From positions 111,398-175,397 of the forward strand of contig NZ_VKGK01000010.1 in assembly GCF_007197645.1 (NCBI RefSeq): 64,000 nucleotides of DNA, written 5' to 3'. Positions 56,301-64,000 of this stretch are shown here, piece by piece. The translations under genes were made by a program, and so were the position numbers. The notes beneath the pieces are model-generated. The model was given only the letters and a program-made list of their open reading frames with translations, searched no databases and had not been told where the DNA came from. Every line of letters starts with the position of its first letter. Position 1 is the stretch's first letter. The DNA comes from Shewanella hanedai (lineage in GTDB: Bacteria; Pseudomonadota; Gammaproteobacteria; Enterobacterales; Shewanellaceae).

Positions 56301-56696
56301 TTACTTGCCCGGTACGGCCTTCATCATGACCTCGGTGGTGAATTTACCATTGTTGATCACTGGAAATTGGTCATAGGTCTGGAAGATGACCTGCCCCTGA
56401 TAGCGGATCATCGCCACCACCGCATAATTAGCATTACTTTTTACCGTATCAGCTGGAAGAATAAACTTAAAAGGCACTGGAGCACGTGCAATGTCAAAAT
56501 TCTTCTGGGCTAATATCACCCCACGTGTGTCTAAATCCACAATCGCAATATTAATTGAACACCCTTGAGGCAGCGCGATTCTCTCTAAGTACCCTGCAGC
56601 ACCATTAACAATAATAGGCTGGTCTTCTTGTACTGTGACACATGCAGTCAGGAACAGGCAAAGAAGCAGTACTGAACTTTTTATCAATTTAATCAT
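56301..56696 (-). CDS. YbaY-family lipoprotein, second copy
   Basis: A 131-residue lipoprotein with signal MIKLIKSSVLLLCLFLTAC (lipobox LTAC). The mature part keeps the YbaY layout seen at 45160-45576: ERIALPQGCSINIAIVDLD, then PFKFILPADTV and ANYAVVAMIRYQGQVIF. Function unknown. Start at 56696 has AAAGGGAA upstream. It follows tesB by 17 bases and is probably co-transcribed with it. Confidence 0.75.
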   Translation of the reverse strand: MIKLIKSSVLLLCLFLTACVTVQEDQPIIVNGAAGYLERIALPQGCSINIAIVDLDTRGVILAQKNFDIARAPVPFKFILPADTVKSNANYAVVAMIRYQGQVIFQTYDQFPVINNGKFTTEVMMKAVPGK

Positions 56697-56713
56697 GTTA
56701 CGTTCCCTTTTAC

Positions 56714-57592
56714 TCATTTCGCTTTATGCTTGTCATTCTTCATTCTGATCAAGCCTTCCTGAGTTGCCGAAGCAAGCAGCTGACCTTGTTGATTAAAGAA
56801 TTCTCCCTTAACAAAACCTCGACCACCACAGGCATTGGGGCTATCATTGCTATAGAGTATCCAGTCATTCAGATCCAGTGGACGATGGAACCACATTGCG
56901 TGATCGATTGTCGCTAAGCGCATTCCTGGCGTTAAAAATGACACGCCATGTGGCTGAGTGGCCGTCACTAAAAAGTTAAAGTCCGATGCATAAGCTAGCA
57001 AATATTCATGAACCGAGTGGCCAGTAGGTACGTAACCATTGGCGCGGATCCAAATGTGTTGTTTCGCTTCTCTAGGCTCAGGATGCAATAAACTTTGCGG
57101 CTCGACTAATCGCATCTCGATCGGCGCGTCAGCCATAAACTTTTCAAGCATTTTAGACGGGACTTTGTCCCTTAAGGTCATCGCGAGTTCTTGCTGATTC
57201 AATAAGCCATCCGGCCCCGGCACATCTGGCATCAAAGATTGATGCTCAAATCCCTCTTCATGTTCCTGAAATGAACAGGTCATGTAGAAAATAGGACACC
57301 CTTTCTGAATCGCCTTTACTCGCCTAGCACTGAAACTGCCACCATCACGCATGATTTCAACATCATAGATAATGGGCAACTTATCATCACCAGCTCGTAA
57401 AAAATAGGAGTGAAAAGAATGAACTTGCCGTGTCGGGGAAACGGTCTGTTTAGCCGCACTGAGCGCTTGACCCATGACCTGACCGCCAAACACATGACCT
57501 AAGCCGATATCCTGACTTTGCCCTCGAAATAAACCAACTTCTATCTGCTCAAGTGAAAGCAACGATAATAGATCATCCAATACCTGACTCAT
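56714..57592 (-). CDS. tesB: Acyl-CoA thioesterase II
   Basis: A 292-residue double-hotdog thioesterase (E. coli TesB 286). The start [35 protein letters not shown] segment contains the family GHVFGGQ motif. [18 protein letters not shown] and [14 protein letters not shown] lie in the second hotdog, where the Asp/Thr/Gln active site is found. It hydrolyses medium- and long-chain acyl-CoA. A YbaY-like lipoprotein gene follows directly. Confidence 0.93.
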   Translation of the reverse strand: MSQVLDDLLSLLSLEQIEVGLFRGQSQDIGLGHVFGGQVMGQALSAAKQTVSPTRQVHSFHSYFLRAGDDKLPIIYDVEIMRDGGSFSARRVKAIQKGCPIFYMTCSFQEHEEGFEHQSLMPDVPGPDGLLNQQELAMTLRDKVPSKMLEKFMADAPIEMRLVEPQSLLHPEPREAKQHIWIRANGYVPTGHSVHEYLLAYASDFNFLVTATQPHGVSFLTPGMRLATIDHAMWFHRPLDLNDWILYSNDSPNACGGRGFVKGEFFNQQGQLLASATQEGLIRMKNDKHKAK

Positions 57593-57717
57593 TCGACCTC
57601 TTAATTCCTCAAATAATCGACCTAATAGCTTAACTCAGATATCGGGTTTTAGGCTAGGGCTTTGCCAATATGAAGTGACCTTGAATTCCCCAAAGGATAA
57701 AGTTTACACGATTACAG

Positions 57718-58641
57718 TTATTCAATTCTTATATGGTGTTCAGATGCACCACGACGTGCCCAAGCCAGCACTTGATCTTCACCACTATTGTGCAAAATTA
57801 TCGGCTTGGCATGATGCAGCTGCTCCCAACCTGAAAGTAACGCTTCAGGTTTACAACAATCAGATTGGAAATACATAGGTTTAAACTCGGCAAATTGCCC
57901 GTGGCTCACACTGCCCGCTGCAGTAAGTAAATGCTGGCCCGATGGCGCTTCTGTACTACAAAGAAACAACATAGCTGCTGTAATGGATGAGATAGAAAAT
58001 AGCGGTTTAACCGACGATGCCAACCTGTCTTTTGTCATCGAAGTGAGTGCATGAGGGGTCAAACTGTTAACCTTGATATTATGTTCAGCGCCCTCCATAT
58101 GCAGACTGTTAACTAATCCTATTAAGGCCATCTTACTGGCACCATAGGAGGTCTCATGCATATCGCCATAAAGCGCACTCACACCGCAGCTCATCATGAT
58201 CCTGCCGTAACCACGGTGCTTCATCAAACTCCAAACTGCCTTGGTCATATAGAAGCTGCCATTGAGATCCACATCAAGCTGTTCCTGCCACATCTCGACG
58301 GTTAAGTGATCAAACGTACAAGAATGATGAACGCCAGCATTATTGACCAAGATATCAATGTGGCCCCATAAAGCGGCAATCTCATTGACCACCCGAGTGA
58401 CACCGTCACGATCCCGGACATCGAGCTCGAACATAACAGCTGAGGCCCCCAGCTCTTTAATCGTTTTGTAGCATGACGATAGGTTTGCTGTGCTTCCTTT
58501 TTGGCTCACTTGGCATTCATCTAGCGAGCAAGCATCAATAAGAGCAACTTTAGCTCCACGCTCAGCTAACGCTAGCGCATAAGCTCGCCCTAACCCTGTC
58601 CCTGCTCCAGTAATCACTGCAACTTGATGATCAAAACGCAT
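57718..58641 (-). CDS. SDR family oxidoreductase (MFE-type)
   Basis: A 307-residue dehydrogenase. NAD-binding motif TGAGTGLG at the start, VLVNNAGVH-type motif (ILVNNAGV) near residue 100, and the Ser and Tyr-x-x-x-Lys set in SCGVSALYG and TSYGASKMAL. It resembles the dehydrogenase half of multifunctional (MFE-2) beta-oxidation enzymes. The C-terminal 60 residues past the core carry no further domain I recognise. Monocistronic; substrate unknown. Confidence 0.8.
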   Translation of the reverse strand: MRFDHQVAVITGAGTGLGRAYALALAERGAKVALIDACSLDECQVSQKGSTANLSSCYKTIKELGASAVMFELDVRDRDGVTRVVNEIAALWGHIDILVNNAGVHHSCTFDHLTVEMWQEQLDVDLNGSFYMTKAVWSLMKHRGYGRIMMSCGVSALYGDMHETSYGASKMALIGLVNSLHMEGAEHNIKVNSLTPHALTSMTKDRLASSVKPLFSISSITAAMLFLCSTEAPSGQHLLTAAGSVSHGQFAEFKPMYFQSDCCKPEALLSGWEQLHHAKPIILHNSGEDQVLAWARRGASEHHIRIE

Positions 58642-58946
58642 CGATACTTTTCCTCATTGAATAGTTCAAATGACAACATCACCTCAATCCATACTCTCGG
58701 ATCATAACAGTGTTCGACACACCGATAACGGGCGTTTTTGTTTTTAGTTAGCACCATTATAAAACCATATCTGATGGGAATTTACTTTGAGCGAGATAAC
58801 AAAATTGCATATAATTTCAACAAGAAACGTTTTAATTCCTTGTCAAATAACGCCGCATGACTTAGCCCTAATGAATAGGTATAATGTATGGCTATTTGAA
58901 TGGCGTTACGCCCCTGTTCACTCTTATTAATATATCGATTAATTAA
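58642..58946. other. Divergent intergenic region upstream of menA
   Basis: 305 bases. A perfect -10 box TATAAT lies at 58880-58885, 62 bases before the menA start; the -35 match is weak (CATGAC at 18-bp spacing). No gene or repeat seen. Confidence 0.4.
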
Positions 58947-59819
58947 ATGAATCCTTGGATATTGGCCATACGGCCTCGCACTTTGCCTGCCGCTATTGGG
59001 CCACTTTTAGTGGGTAACATATTGGCACTTCAGCTGGAGCAATTTAGCCTAGTTATCGCCTGTATCTCTATGTTATGTGCGGTGCTATTACAAATAGCCG
59101 TTAACTTAGCGAATGATTATTTTGACTTTAAAAGTGGTGTTGATACCGAGGAACGCTTGGGCCCGCTTCGTGTAACCCAAAGTGGGCTCCTGTCACCAAC
59201 GAAAGTGCGCAATGCCATGATACTTAGTCTGGTGCTTGCATTTTTGGTGGGCTTATTGTTAATTAACCATGGTGGTTGGCCAATAGCCTTACTCGCAGTT
59301 GCTGCCATATTTGGCGCGCTAGGTTACAGTGGTGGACCTTATCCCCTTGCTTCTCATGGCTTGGGTGAAGTAGCCGCATTCGTTTTCTTTGGCTTGGTCG
59401 CTGTGGTTGGTAGTTACTATCTTCAAGCGGGGGCTGCCAGCACCTCAGCCTGGTTATTAGGCAGCGCGATAGGCTTTCTCAATGCCGCGATTATGTTAGT
59501 CAATAATACCCGTGACATGAAAACGGACATTAAAGCAGGTAAAAAGACTCTCGCGATCCGTATTGGGCTAGGACAAGCGAGACTCTTTTATCAAGCGTTT
59601 GTCTTTCTCCCTTTCGCCGTGATCATTGCAGGGTTTCTACTTGGGTTCCTTCCTGGTTTACCTGTTTTACTGGCGGGTTTGTCATTAGTGTTTGCGCGTA
59701 AACTTAACAATGAATTCAGTCATACCTCTGGTGCCGAGCTCAACCCTTTACTGGGACAAACCGCTAAGCTGACGATGATATTCAGTACACTGTTTAGTAT
59801 TGGCTGGATTTTCGTTTAA
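58947..59819 (+). CDS. menA: 1,4-dihydroxy-2-naphthoate polyprenyltransferase
   Basis: A 290-residue integral membrane enzyme with about eight or nine helices. The prenyl-diphosphate site NLANDYFDFKSGVD is the first Asp-rich motif, and NTRDMKTDIKAGKKTLAIR the second. It joins a polyprenyl chain to DHNA to give demethylmenaquinone. Menaquinone would serve the anaerobic chain and the nearby hydrogenase. The start MNPWILAIRPRTLPAAIGP is the family start. Confidence 0.93.
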   Translation: MNPWILAIRPRTLPAAIGPLLVGNILALQLEQFSLVIACISMLCAVLLQIAVNLANDYFDFKSGVDTEERLGPLRVTQSGLLSPTKVRNAMILSLVLAFLVGLLLINHGGWPIALLAVAAIFGALGYSGGPYPLASHGLGEVAAFVFFGLVAVVGSYYLQAGAASTSAWLLGSAIGFLNAAIMLVNNTRDMKTDIKAGKKTLAIRIGLGQARLFYQAFVFLPFAVIIAGFLLGFLPGLPVLLAGLSLVFARKLNNEFSHTSGAELNPLLGQTAKLTMIFSTLFSIGWIFV

Positions 59820-59855
59820 GCTTTGATTGGGTTTGGTTAAACAAACAGAAAAAAT

Positions 59856-60110
59856 ATGACCTGTAAAAACTGTAACAGCACGATTTTCCGACAAAAAATA
59901 GGCCGTTGTAAAACCTGTATGTGGCAGCTCACCGTGCTGTCGCTTATCAGTTGGCCTCTCTGGTGGTTACTTTATGCCGACAGCCCGAAACAGATCAACT
60001 CCATCGCTCTACTGTTTTTTTGCACCGCTTTTACCAGTCTTCTCGCTCTACATTTAATCGTACTAGGCTACCGTACGCTTATTGAATATTTCAACAAGCA
60101 ACACAAATAG
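59856..60110 (+). CDS. Small membrane protein, DUF3624-like, with zinc-ribbon start
   Basis: An 84-residue protein. The first 22 residues have four cysteines in two CxxC pairs (CKNC and CKTC), a small zinc ribbon. Two hydrophobic helices follow (about 24-40 and 48-68). This matches the DUF3624 layout of Vibrio and Shewanella proteins (CMWQLTVLSLISWPLWWL); function unknown. It follows menA by 36 bases on the same strand. Confidence 0.7.
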   Translation: MTCKNCNSTIFRQKIGRCKTCMWQLTVLSLISWPLWWLLYADSPKQINSIALLFFCTAFTSLLALHLIVLGYRTLIEYFNKQHK

Positions 60111-60117
60111 TCACGTG

Positions 60118-60522
60118 TTATCCATTCTTGGCTGGTTGATGAAACTCAATCACATTACTGTCAGGGTCTCTGATAAAGATAAACATCGCGCCGCTCGGTA
60201 CTGTAATTGGACCTTCAGTAACAGCAAAGCCTAATTCGGCTAGGTGTTGCTGCACCGCATCAATATCGGTTATCTCAAGTGCGATATGTGTAAAGCCTGT
60301 GTGTTTCTCTGGTAAATCCATCAACACATTTTGCACTTCACTCTCTGAACCATTCAGAATAAAGTTAATGTTTATCCCGCATGGATGCTCCATCACGGCA
60401 ACCGGCTCTGGGCCAATAGGGCCGACAATAAACTCAAACCCCAGCTTTTCATAAAAAGCGCGGGTCACCGCTAAATTGTTCACTCTCAAACCCACATGAT
60501 TAATCCTGACTATCTCTTTCAT
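60118..60522 (-). CDS. VOC (glyoxalase/bleomycin resistance) family protein
   Basis: A 134-residue protein with the two-half VOC fold. INHVGLRVNNLAVTRAFYEKLGF opens the first half, GFTHIALEITDIDAVQQHL the second. FIFIRDPDSNVIEFHQP closes with the metal-ligand glutamate. VOC proteins bind a divalent metal and act on small ketoaldehydes, dioxygenase or epimerase substrates; the reaction here is unknown. Monocistronic, convergent with the menA unit. Confidence 0.85.
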   Translation of the reverse strand: MKEIVRINHVGLRVNNLAVTRAFYEKLGFEFIVGPIGPEPVAVMEHPCGININFILNGSESEVQNVLMDLPEKHTGFTHIALEITDIDAVQQHLAELGFAVTEGPITVPSGAMFIFIRDPDSNVIEFHQPAKNG

Positions 60523-60545
60523 TTCGTCCCCTTAGTATTTTCTTA

Positions 60546-60741
60546 TTATTGACTCACGACTTCCATTTCAAAATCTACTTTATCTTGGATATTCATGCCA
60601 GCATAAAATACGCTTGCCCCATTTTTCACGGCAAATCATGACGCCATGATAGCAGTCATCAACGGAAGGGATATCATCAAAAGTGAGGTTATCAATGGAG
60701 TGACCCAGGAGGATCTGCACGCCTTGAATGGCTTCAGGAGC
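60546..60741 (-). pseudogene. Possible frameshifted coding remnant
   Basis: Read leftward, one frame gives APEAIQGVQILLGHSIDN and later DDIPSVDDCYHGVMI. A shift of frame near 60630 gives AVKNGASVFYAG followed by MNIQDKVDFEMEVVSQ and a stop at 60546. Both parts look like real protein, but no single frame spans them. Family not recognised; might be chance. Confidence 0.3.
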
Positions 60742-60790
60742 TCAGTATGGGGGTAGTGAAACCAAACGGTCCATCGCCTAATACGTAGCT

Positions 60791-60819
60791 AAATCAATCC
60801 AAAAATATTGGATTGATTT
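60791..60819. terminator. 12-bp perfect inverted repeat after pilin gene
   Basis: AAATCAATCCAA and TTGGATTGATTT pair exactly around AAATA, 33 bases beyond the stop of the leftward pilin gene. Weak T-run; likely an RNA 3' end. Confidence 0.55.
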
Positions 60820-60852
60820 ACATTGACAGCATGGTGAGGACAAGAGAAGCGA

Positions 60853-61416
60853 CTAAGGGCCAGTCGACCCATCAGCACCGTAAAAAGCAGAGTTAACGAC
60901 CACTTCACCTGTAGTAAACGTGTATTCCATCACCTGAGTTTTCTCGCCACGTTGAATAAAGTACAGATCACGGTAGACACATCGATCAGTCCCATAGGTG
61001 TAGGCAATATCGACATCTGAAGTCATCAGGTCTGCATCTACGACATGGGCGATGGTAAAGTCAGTATTGGTGATGCCATGCCATAACTGCTCGCACGCCA
61101 TAAACGTCTCACCATTGGTACCATTACTGATCCCTGATGTAGAGTAGGGATAACCTTCAGGGCTAGATGCAACATCTCCCGCTCCAAAACTAGACAGTTT
61201 ATCGATAGCTCCCGTATTCCCCTCAGTTAGCCAACCAGAATGATAGAGCTTGACCGCATTTTCAAACGCTGAGAACTGACCATCCATTGCGGCCTTTCTC
61301 GCATCGCCTTGTAAGTTTATAAATTTAGGCAATACAACAACCGCTAAGATCCCCAATATAATAATCACAACCACTAACTCAATTAATGTAAATCCTCTTG
61401 CACTAGTTTTCATCAT
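60853..61416 (-). CDS. Type IV pilin-like protein (prepilin)
   Basis: A 187-residue prepilin. The short basic leader MMKTSARG ends at the prepilin peptidase site G-FTLIE, and Glu5 of the mature protein is present. A hydrophobic helix follows ([18 protein letters not shown]). The C-terminal half has two cysteines (MACEQLW and TDRCVYR) able to form the usual disulfide loop. It is close to MSHA-type pilins but stands alone, without assembly genes. The GspG pseudopilin is a less likely alternative. Confidence 0.85.
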   Translation of the reverse strand: MMKTSARGFTLIELVVVIIILGILAVVVLPKFINLQGDARKAAMDGQFSAFENAVKLYHSGWLTEGNTGAIDKLSSFGAGDVASSPEGYPYSTSGISNGTNGETFMACEQLWHGITNTDFTIAHVVDADLMTSDVDIAYTYGTDRCVYRDLYFIQRGEKTQVMEYTFTTGEVVVNSAFYGADGSTGP

Positions 61417-61603
61417 AACTCTCTATATTTATTGGGTTCTTCATGAGTGAAATAGCGCTAAAGCGCAAAATTTGACGTGCAAGTCTACTCTCCTGAGAAC
61501 AGCGTTAATTTGACCTATGCCTAATAAATGGCAATGAGCTATAGATGCAGGTAAGATCGCCCCTCAAAAATATTAATCGAATAACAGAGTGAGTTAGTCT
61601 GAG

Positions 61604-63880
61604 ATGAGTAGAAAAATTGAGTTATTAGCACCGGGTGGTGATGTTGAAGCGATCAAAGCAGCAATTGTTGCTGGTGCGAACGCTGTCTATTGTGGACTGG
61701 ATACGTTTAATGCCCGTAACCGCGCCGCTAACCTCTCCTTTGATGAACTCTGTGGCATACTCAGACTTGCTCACCAATATGATTGTGAAGTGTTCCTTAC
61801 CATCAATGTGGTGATATTAGAACAGGAGCTTCCCGCCCTATTTAAGCTGCTAAACCAGTTAGTGAATACCAGCCTCGATGGCATTATTGTTCAAGATTTA
61901 GGCTTGTTTAACCTAGTTAAAAAGCACTTTCCGACACTTGATATCCACGCATCGACGCAGCTGACTACGCATAACGAAGGTCAGATCCATTTTCTGAGTA
62001 AGATTGGCGCCTCACGGGTTAACTTATCTCGTGAACTTAACTTAGGTGAGATCACCTCGTTAACTGCTCTTGCCCACCAGCACCACATGCTGACCGAAGT
62101 ATTTGTCCATGGTTCTTTATGTATCGCGTTCTCAGGTCAATGCTACTCAAGCTCTGTTAGTGTCGGTAACTCGGGTAACCGAGGACGCTGTAGCCAAGCA
62201 TGCCGTGATGAATATGAAGAGACAGCTGCGGGCAATAAATACCCATTGAATCTTAAGGACAACTCTGCTTATTTTGATCTCCCAGAACTGGTTGAGGCTA
62301 AAGTGGATTCCCTCAAAATTGAAGGACGTATTAAAGGCGCCCATTACGTCTACACCGTGGTTGATAGCTGGCGTAAACAGATAAACCAGTTTGTCGATAC
62401 CGGCAAGTTACTCGACGATGACTCAAACCTCTATAAGGTGTTCAACCGAGACTTTACCAACTCGTTCCTCAAAGGCAACCTGACCAAAGGCATGTTTATC
62501 GATAACCCACGCGATAACAGTGTTAACCATGCAGTTGAGCAAAAAAATGCCATCTCGGTCGTCCAGATCCAAGAGGTTAGACAAAACCTTAGGGCTGATA
62601 AAAATGAGCTAGGGGCGACACTGGAGCAAAAAATCCAGTTTCTCAATATTAATAAGATGCCACTTACCCTGACTTTCTTAGGCCAAGAGGGGTTGCCGTT
62701 CACCATCAAAGCTAATGTTGAAGCGGTGTCAAATCAGCCAGAACAAGACTCACAGTTCAACGAGTTTGTCATAACATCGGATTCAAGCTTACAGTGCTCA
62801 GATAAGTCGGCTCTGGATCCTGCTGCACTTGAAAAACGCTTCAGAAGTTTTAATGATTCAGATTATGCCATTCAAGACTATGATTTTAGCCAGCTATCTG
62901 AAGGGCTCAGTATTCCATTTAAGGAGTTAACCGCCCTTAAAAATAGACTCGCTTTCTTACTCAATGACTCAGTAGAAGTGATAGCCCCCGTCGAATTGCC
63001 CGTGCTAGCACAAGCTGACAAAATTGATGAACAACCCAAGTTGTCTCTGCTTATCAGTGATGAGAAAGATGCCCACCTGTGCGATATCACAGAGGCTGAC
63101 ATTTACTTTAAACTGCCCGAGAGCTTTAAGAAGGGCTGCAATAAGTTTATCGAACTACTGCAGCGCAACCCTAGGTTCATCCCTTGGTTTCCAGCAGTAT
63201 TGATTGGTAAAGACTATCTCGAAGCGGTAAGGATACTCGAACAAGTTAAGCCTCAGCGCATCGTAACCAATAACACGGGCGTGGCATACAAGGCTTTCGA
63301 GATGAATATCGACTGGATAGCCGGTCCCTTTTTAAACACCACTAACTCTTACGCTCTGATGACTATGCAAGAGGAGCTCAACTGTTCTGGCGCGTTTATC
63401 TCCAACGAGATTAATCGGATGCAGATGCGTAATATCAAACGTCCAGCCGGATTCAAATTGCTCTATAGCATCTATCATCCCATCTTGATGATGACGAGCA
63501 GGCAGTGCTTCTTTCAGCAGACTGTTGGCTGTAACAAGCCTAGTATCGAAGATGGCTGTATGCTCAAGTGTGAAAAAGCTACCACAATCACTAACGTCAA
63601 AGGGATCTCTTTTGCCGTGGATAAGCAAAAAGGCGGCTACCCGAGTATCTATAACGATGAGCAGTTCTTAAATGTGGATGTGATTAAGGATTTCTCTAGC
63701 CTATTTGATGAGTTCTTTATCGACTTAACCGATATTGGCTCAGGCTCTAAAGCTAAGCTGGATAAGGTTCAACTGGTCGAGCATTTTGAGCTGCTGCTTA
63801 GCGGCGAAGCTGATGCGATATCACAGCTTAATACCATGGTTGAACTATCAACCAATGCCCAATATCAACAAGGGCTGTAA
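61604..63880 (+). CDS. U32 family peptidase, RlhA (YdcP)-like
   Basis: A 758-residue protein. The U32 start IELLAPGGDVEAIKAAI, YCGLDTFNARNRAANLS and EVFVHGSLCIAFSGQCYSSS are characteristic. GRCSQACR and later CNKPSIEDGCMLKC give the conserved cysteine set expected to hold an FeS cluster. A DUF3656-like middle domain follows (about 350-470), and the C-terminal part is unique to this branch. E. coli RlhA (653 residues) hydroxylates C2501 of 23S rRNA; this longer protein is a likely relative, but U32 members also have other roles. The stop codon lies inside a dispersed 18-bp repeat. Confidence 0.8.
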   Translation: MSRKIELLAPGGDVEAIKAAIVAGANAVYCGLDTFNARNRAANLSFDELCGILRLAHQYDCEVFLTINVVILEQELPALFKLLNQLVNTSLDGIIVQDLGLFNLVKKHFPTLDIHASTQLTTHNEGQIHFLSKIGASRVNLSRELNLGEITSLTALAHQHHMLTEVFVHGSLCIAFSGQCYSSSVSVGNSGNRGRCSQACRDEYEETAAGNKYPLNLKDNSAYFDLPELVEAKVDSLKIEGRIKGAHYVYTVVDSWRKQINQFVDTGKLLDDDSNLYKVFNRDFTNSFLKGNLTKGMFIDNPRDNSVNHAVEQKNAISVVQIQEVRQNLRADKNELGATLEQKIQFLNINKMPLTLTFLGQEGLPFTIKANVEAVSNQPEQDSQFNEFVITSDSSLQCSDKSALDPAALEKRFRSFNDSDYAIQDYDFSQLSEGLSIPFKELTALKNRLAFLLNDSVEVIAPVELPVLAQADKIDEQPKLSLLISDEKDAHLCDITEADIYFKLPESFKKGCNKFIELLQRNPRFIPWFPAVLIGKDYLEAVRILEQVKPQRIVTNNTGVAYKAFEMNIDWIAGPFLNTTNSYALMTMQEELNCSGAFISNEINRMQMRNIKRPAGFKLLYSIYHPILMMTSRQCFFQQTVGCNKPSIEDGCMLKCEKATTITNVKGISFAVDKQKGGYPSIYNDEQFLNVDVIKDFSSLFDEFFIDLTDIGSGSKAKLDKVQLVEHFELLLSGEADAISQLNTMVELSTNAQYQQGL

Positions 63881-63895
63881 TACCAATCAGTATAA
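63878..63895. repeat. 18-bp dispersed repeat, copy 2
   Basis: TAATACCAATCAGTATAA, identical to 35731-35748. Its first three bases are the stop codon of the U32 peptidase gene. Confidence 0.6.
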
Positions 63896-63979
63896 GAAGT
63901 TGATCTACTCAGAGTCTGACGAATCCCCACAAAAAGAGATGAATAAATAATGAGATAGGTGAAATAGTGAGGAACATTC

Positions 63980-64000
63980 ATGGCATTTGGTGATCAAATT
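63980..64000 (+). CDS. Start of a further gene, cut by window edge
   Basis: ATG at 63980 (MAFGDQI) has GAGGAA about 6 bases upstream. Only seven codons are visible, so no family can be named. Confidence 0.4.

Noticed and set aside
1..64000. tRNA, rRNA, insertion sequence or CRISPR array
   Set aside because: None recognised by eye: no transposase family, tRNA arm or repeat-spacer pattern. A tRNA or small-RNA scan would settle the RNA part.

Overview
The window looks like a chromosomal segment of a marine gammaproteobacterium of the Shewanella type. The strongest evidence is gene order. An [FeFe]-hydrogenase locus is arranged hydA-hydB-cytochrome b-hydG-hydX-hydE-hydF, the arrangement known from Shewanella oneidensis. 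A valine/branched-chain acyl-CoA degradation operon (thiolase, mmsA, acyl-CoA dehydrogenase, enoyl-CoA hydratase, HIBYL-CoA hydrolase, mmsB, SDR) lies beside metA. Individual proteins (lipase with foldase, GlyGly-CTERM surface protein, OmpW, MSHA-like pilin, copA/cueR) fit the same group. No tRNA, rRNA, CRISPR array, insertion sequence or prophage was recognised. Species assignment is inference.

Layout. 1-2162: the 5' part of a long pstC-type phosphate permease gene, cut by the window edge. 2337-5553: a GcvR-like ACT protein, a DUF2797 protein, and a small group of a DUF6916-like protein, a GNAT acetyltransferase and an MdpB-type tail-collar protein. 5636-14362: a 2908-residue multidomain surface protein. 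It carries a GlyGly-CTERM-like sorting signal that is followed, after an A8 run, by an in-frame outer-membrane-barrel domain. 14880-16756: secreted lipase and its foldase. 16819-22814: a lipoprotein, a LysE exporter, a DUF1415 protein and a tightly overlapping leftward operon of RND/MMPL exporter, ferritin-like diiron protein and KASIII. 23112-25685: FIST sensor plus PAS-GGDEF diguanylate cyclase. 25825-30310: RNase HI, a LETM1-like protein, an M17 aminopeptidase and the ABC-F ATPase YbiT.

30556-33349: copA and cueR are divergent around a textbook CueR promoter (19-bp spacer). 33346-35391: an S9 peptidase-like lipoprotein that appears to lack its catalytic histidine. 35821-43676: the branched-chain catabolic operon, with a LiuR-like palindrome upstream. 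44137-45576: metA and a YbaY-type lipoprotein gene, preceded by three tandem met-box-like octamers. 45772-47267: an SDR and OmpW, the latter with a perfect FNR box upstream. 47271-48605: a 1.3-kb very AT-rich region without a recognisable large gene. 48606-55344: the hydrogenase structural and maturation genes. 55629-64000: a nucleotidyltransferase, a second YbaY-type lipoprotein, TesB, an SDR, MenA, a DUF3624-like protein, a VOC protein, an orphan pilin, a U32 peptidase (RlhA-like) and the first codons of another gene.

The genes describe a facultative anaerobe that carries out H2 metabolism, makes menaquinone, degrades branched-chain acids, handles copper, and exports lipase and large surface proteins. 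The most interesting unexplained signals are the A8 junction in the giant surface protein, the YbaY-metA met-box arrangement, the KASIII/diiron/exporter operon, the S9 protein with a substituted catalytic histidine, and the self-complementary Shine-Dalgarno region upstream of hydA.
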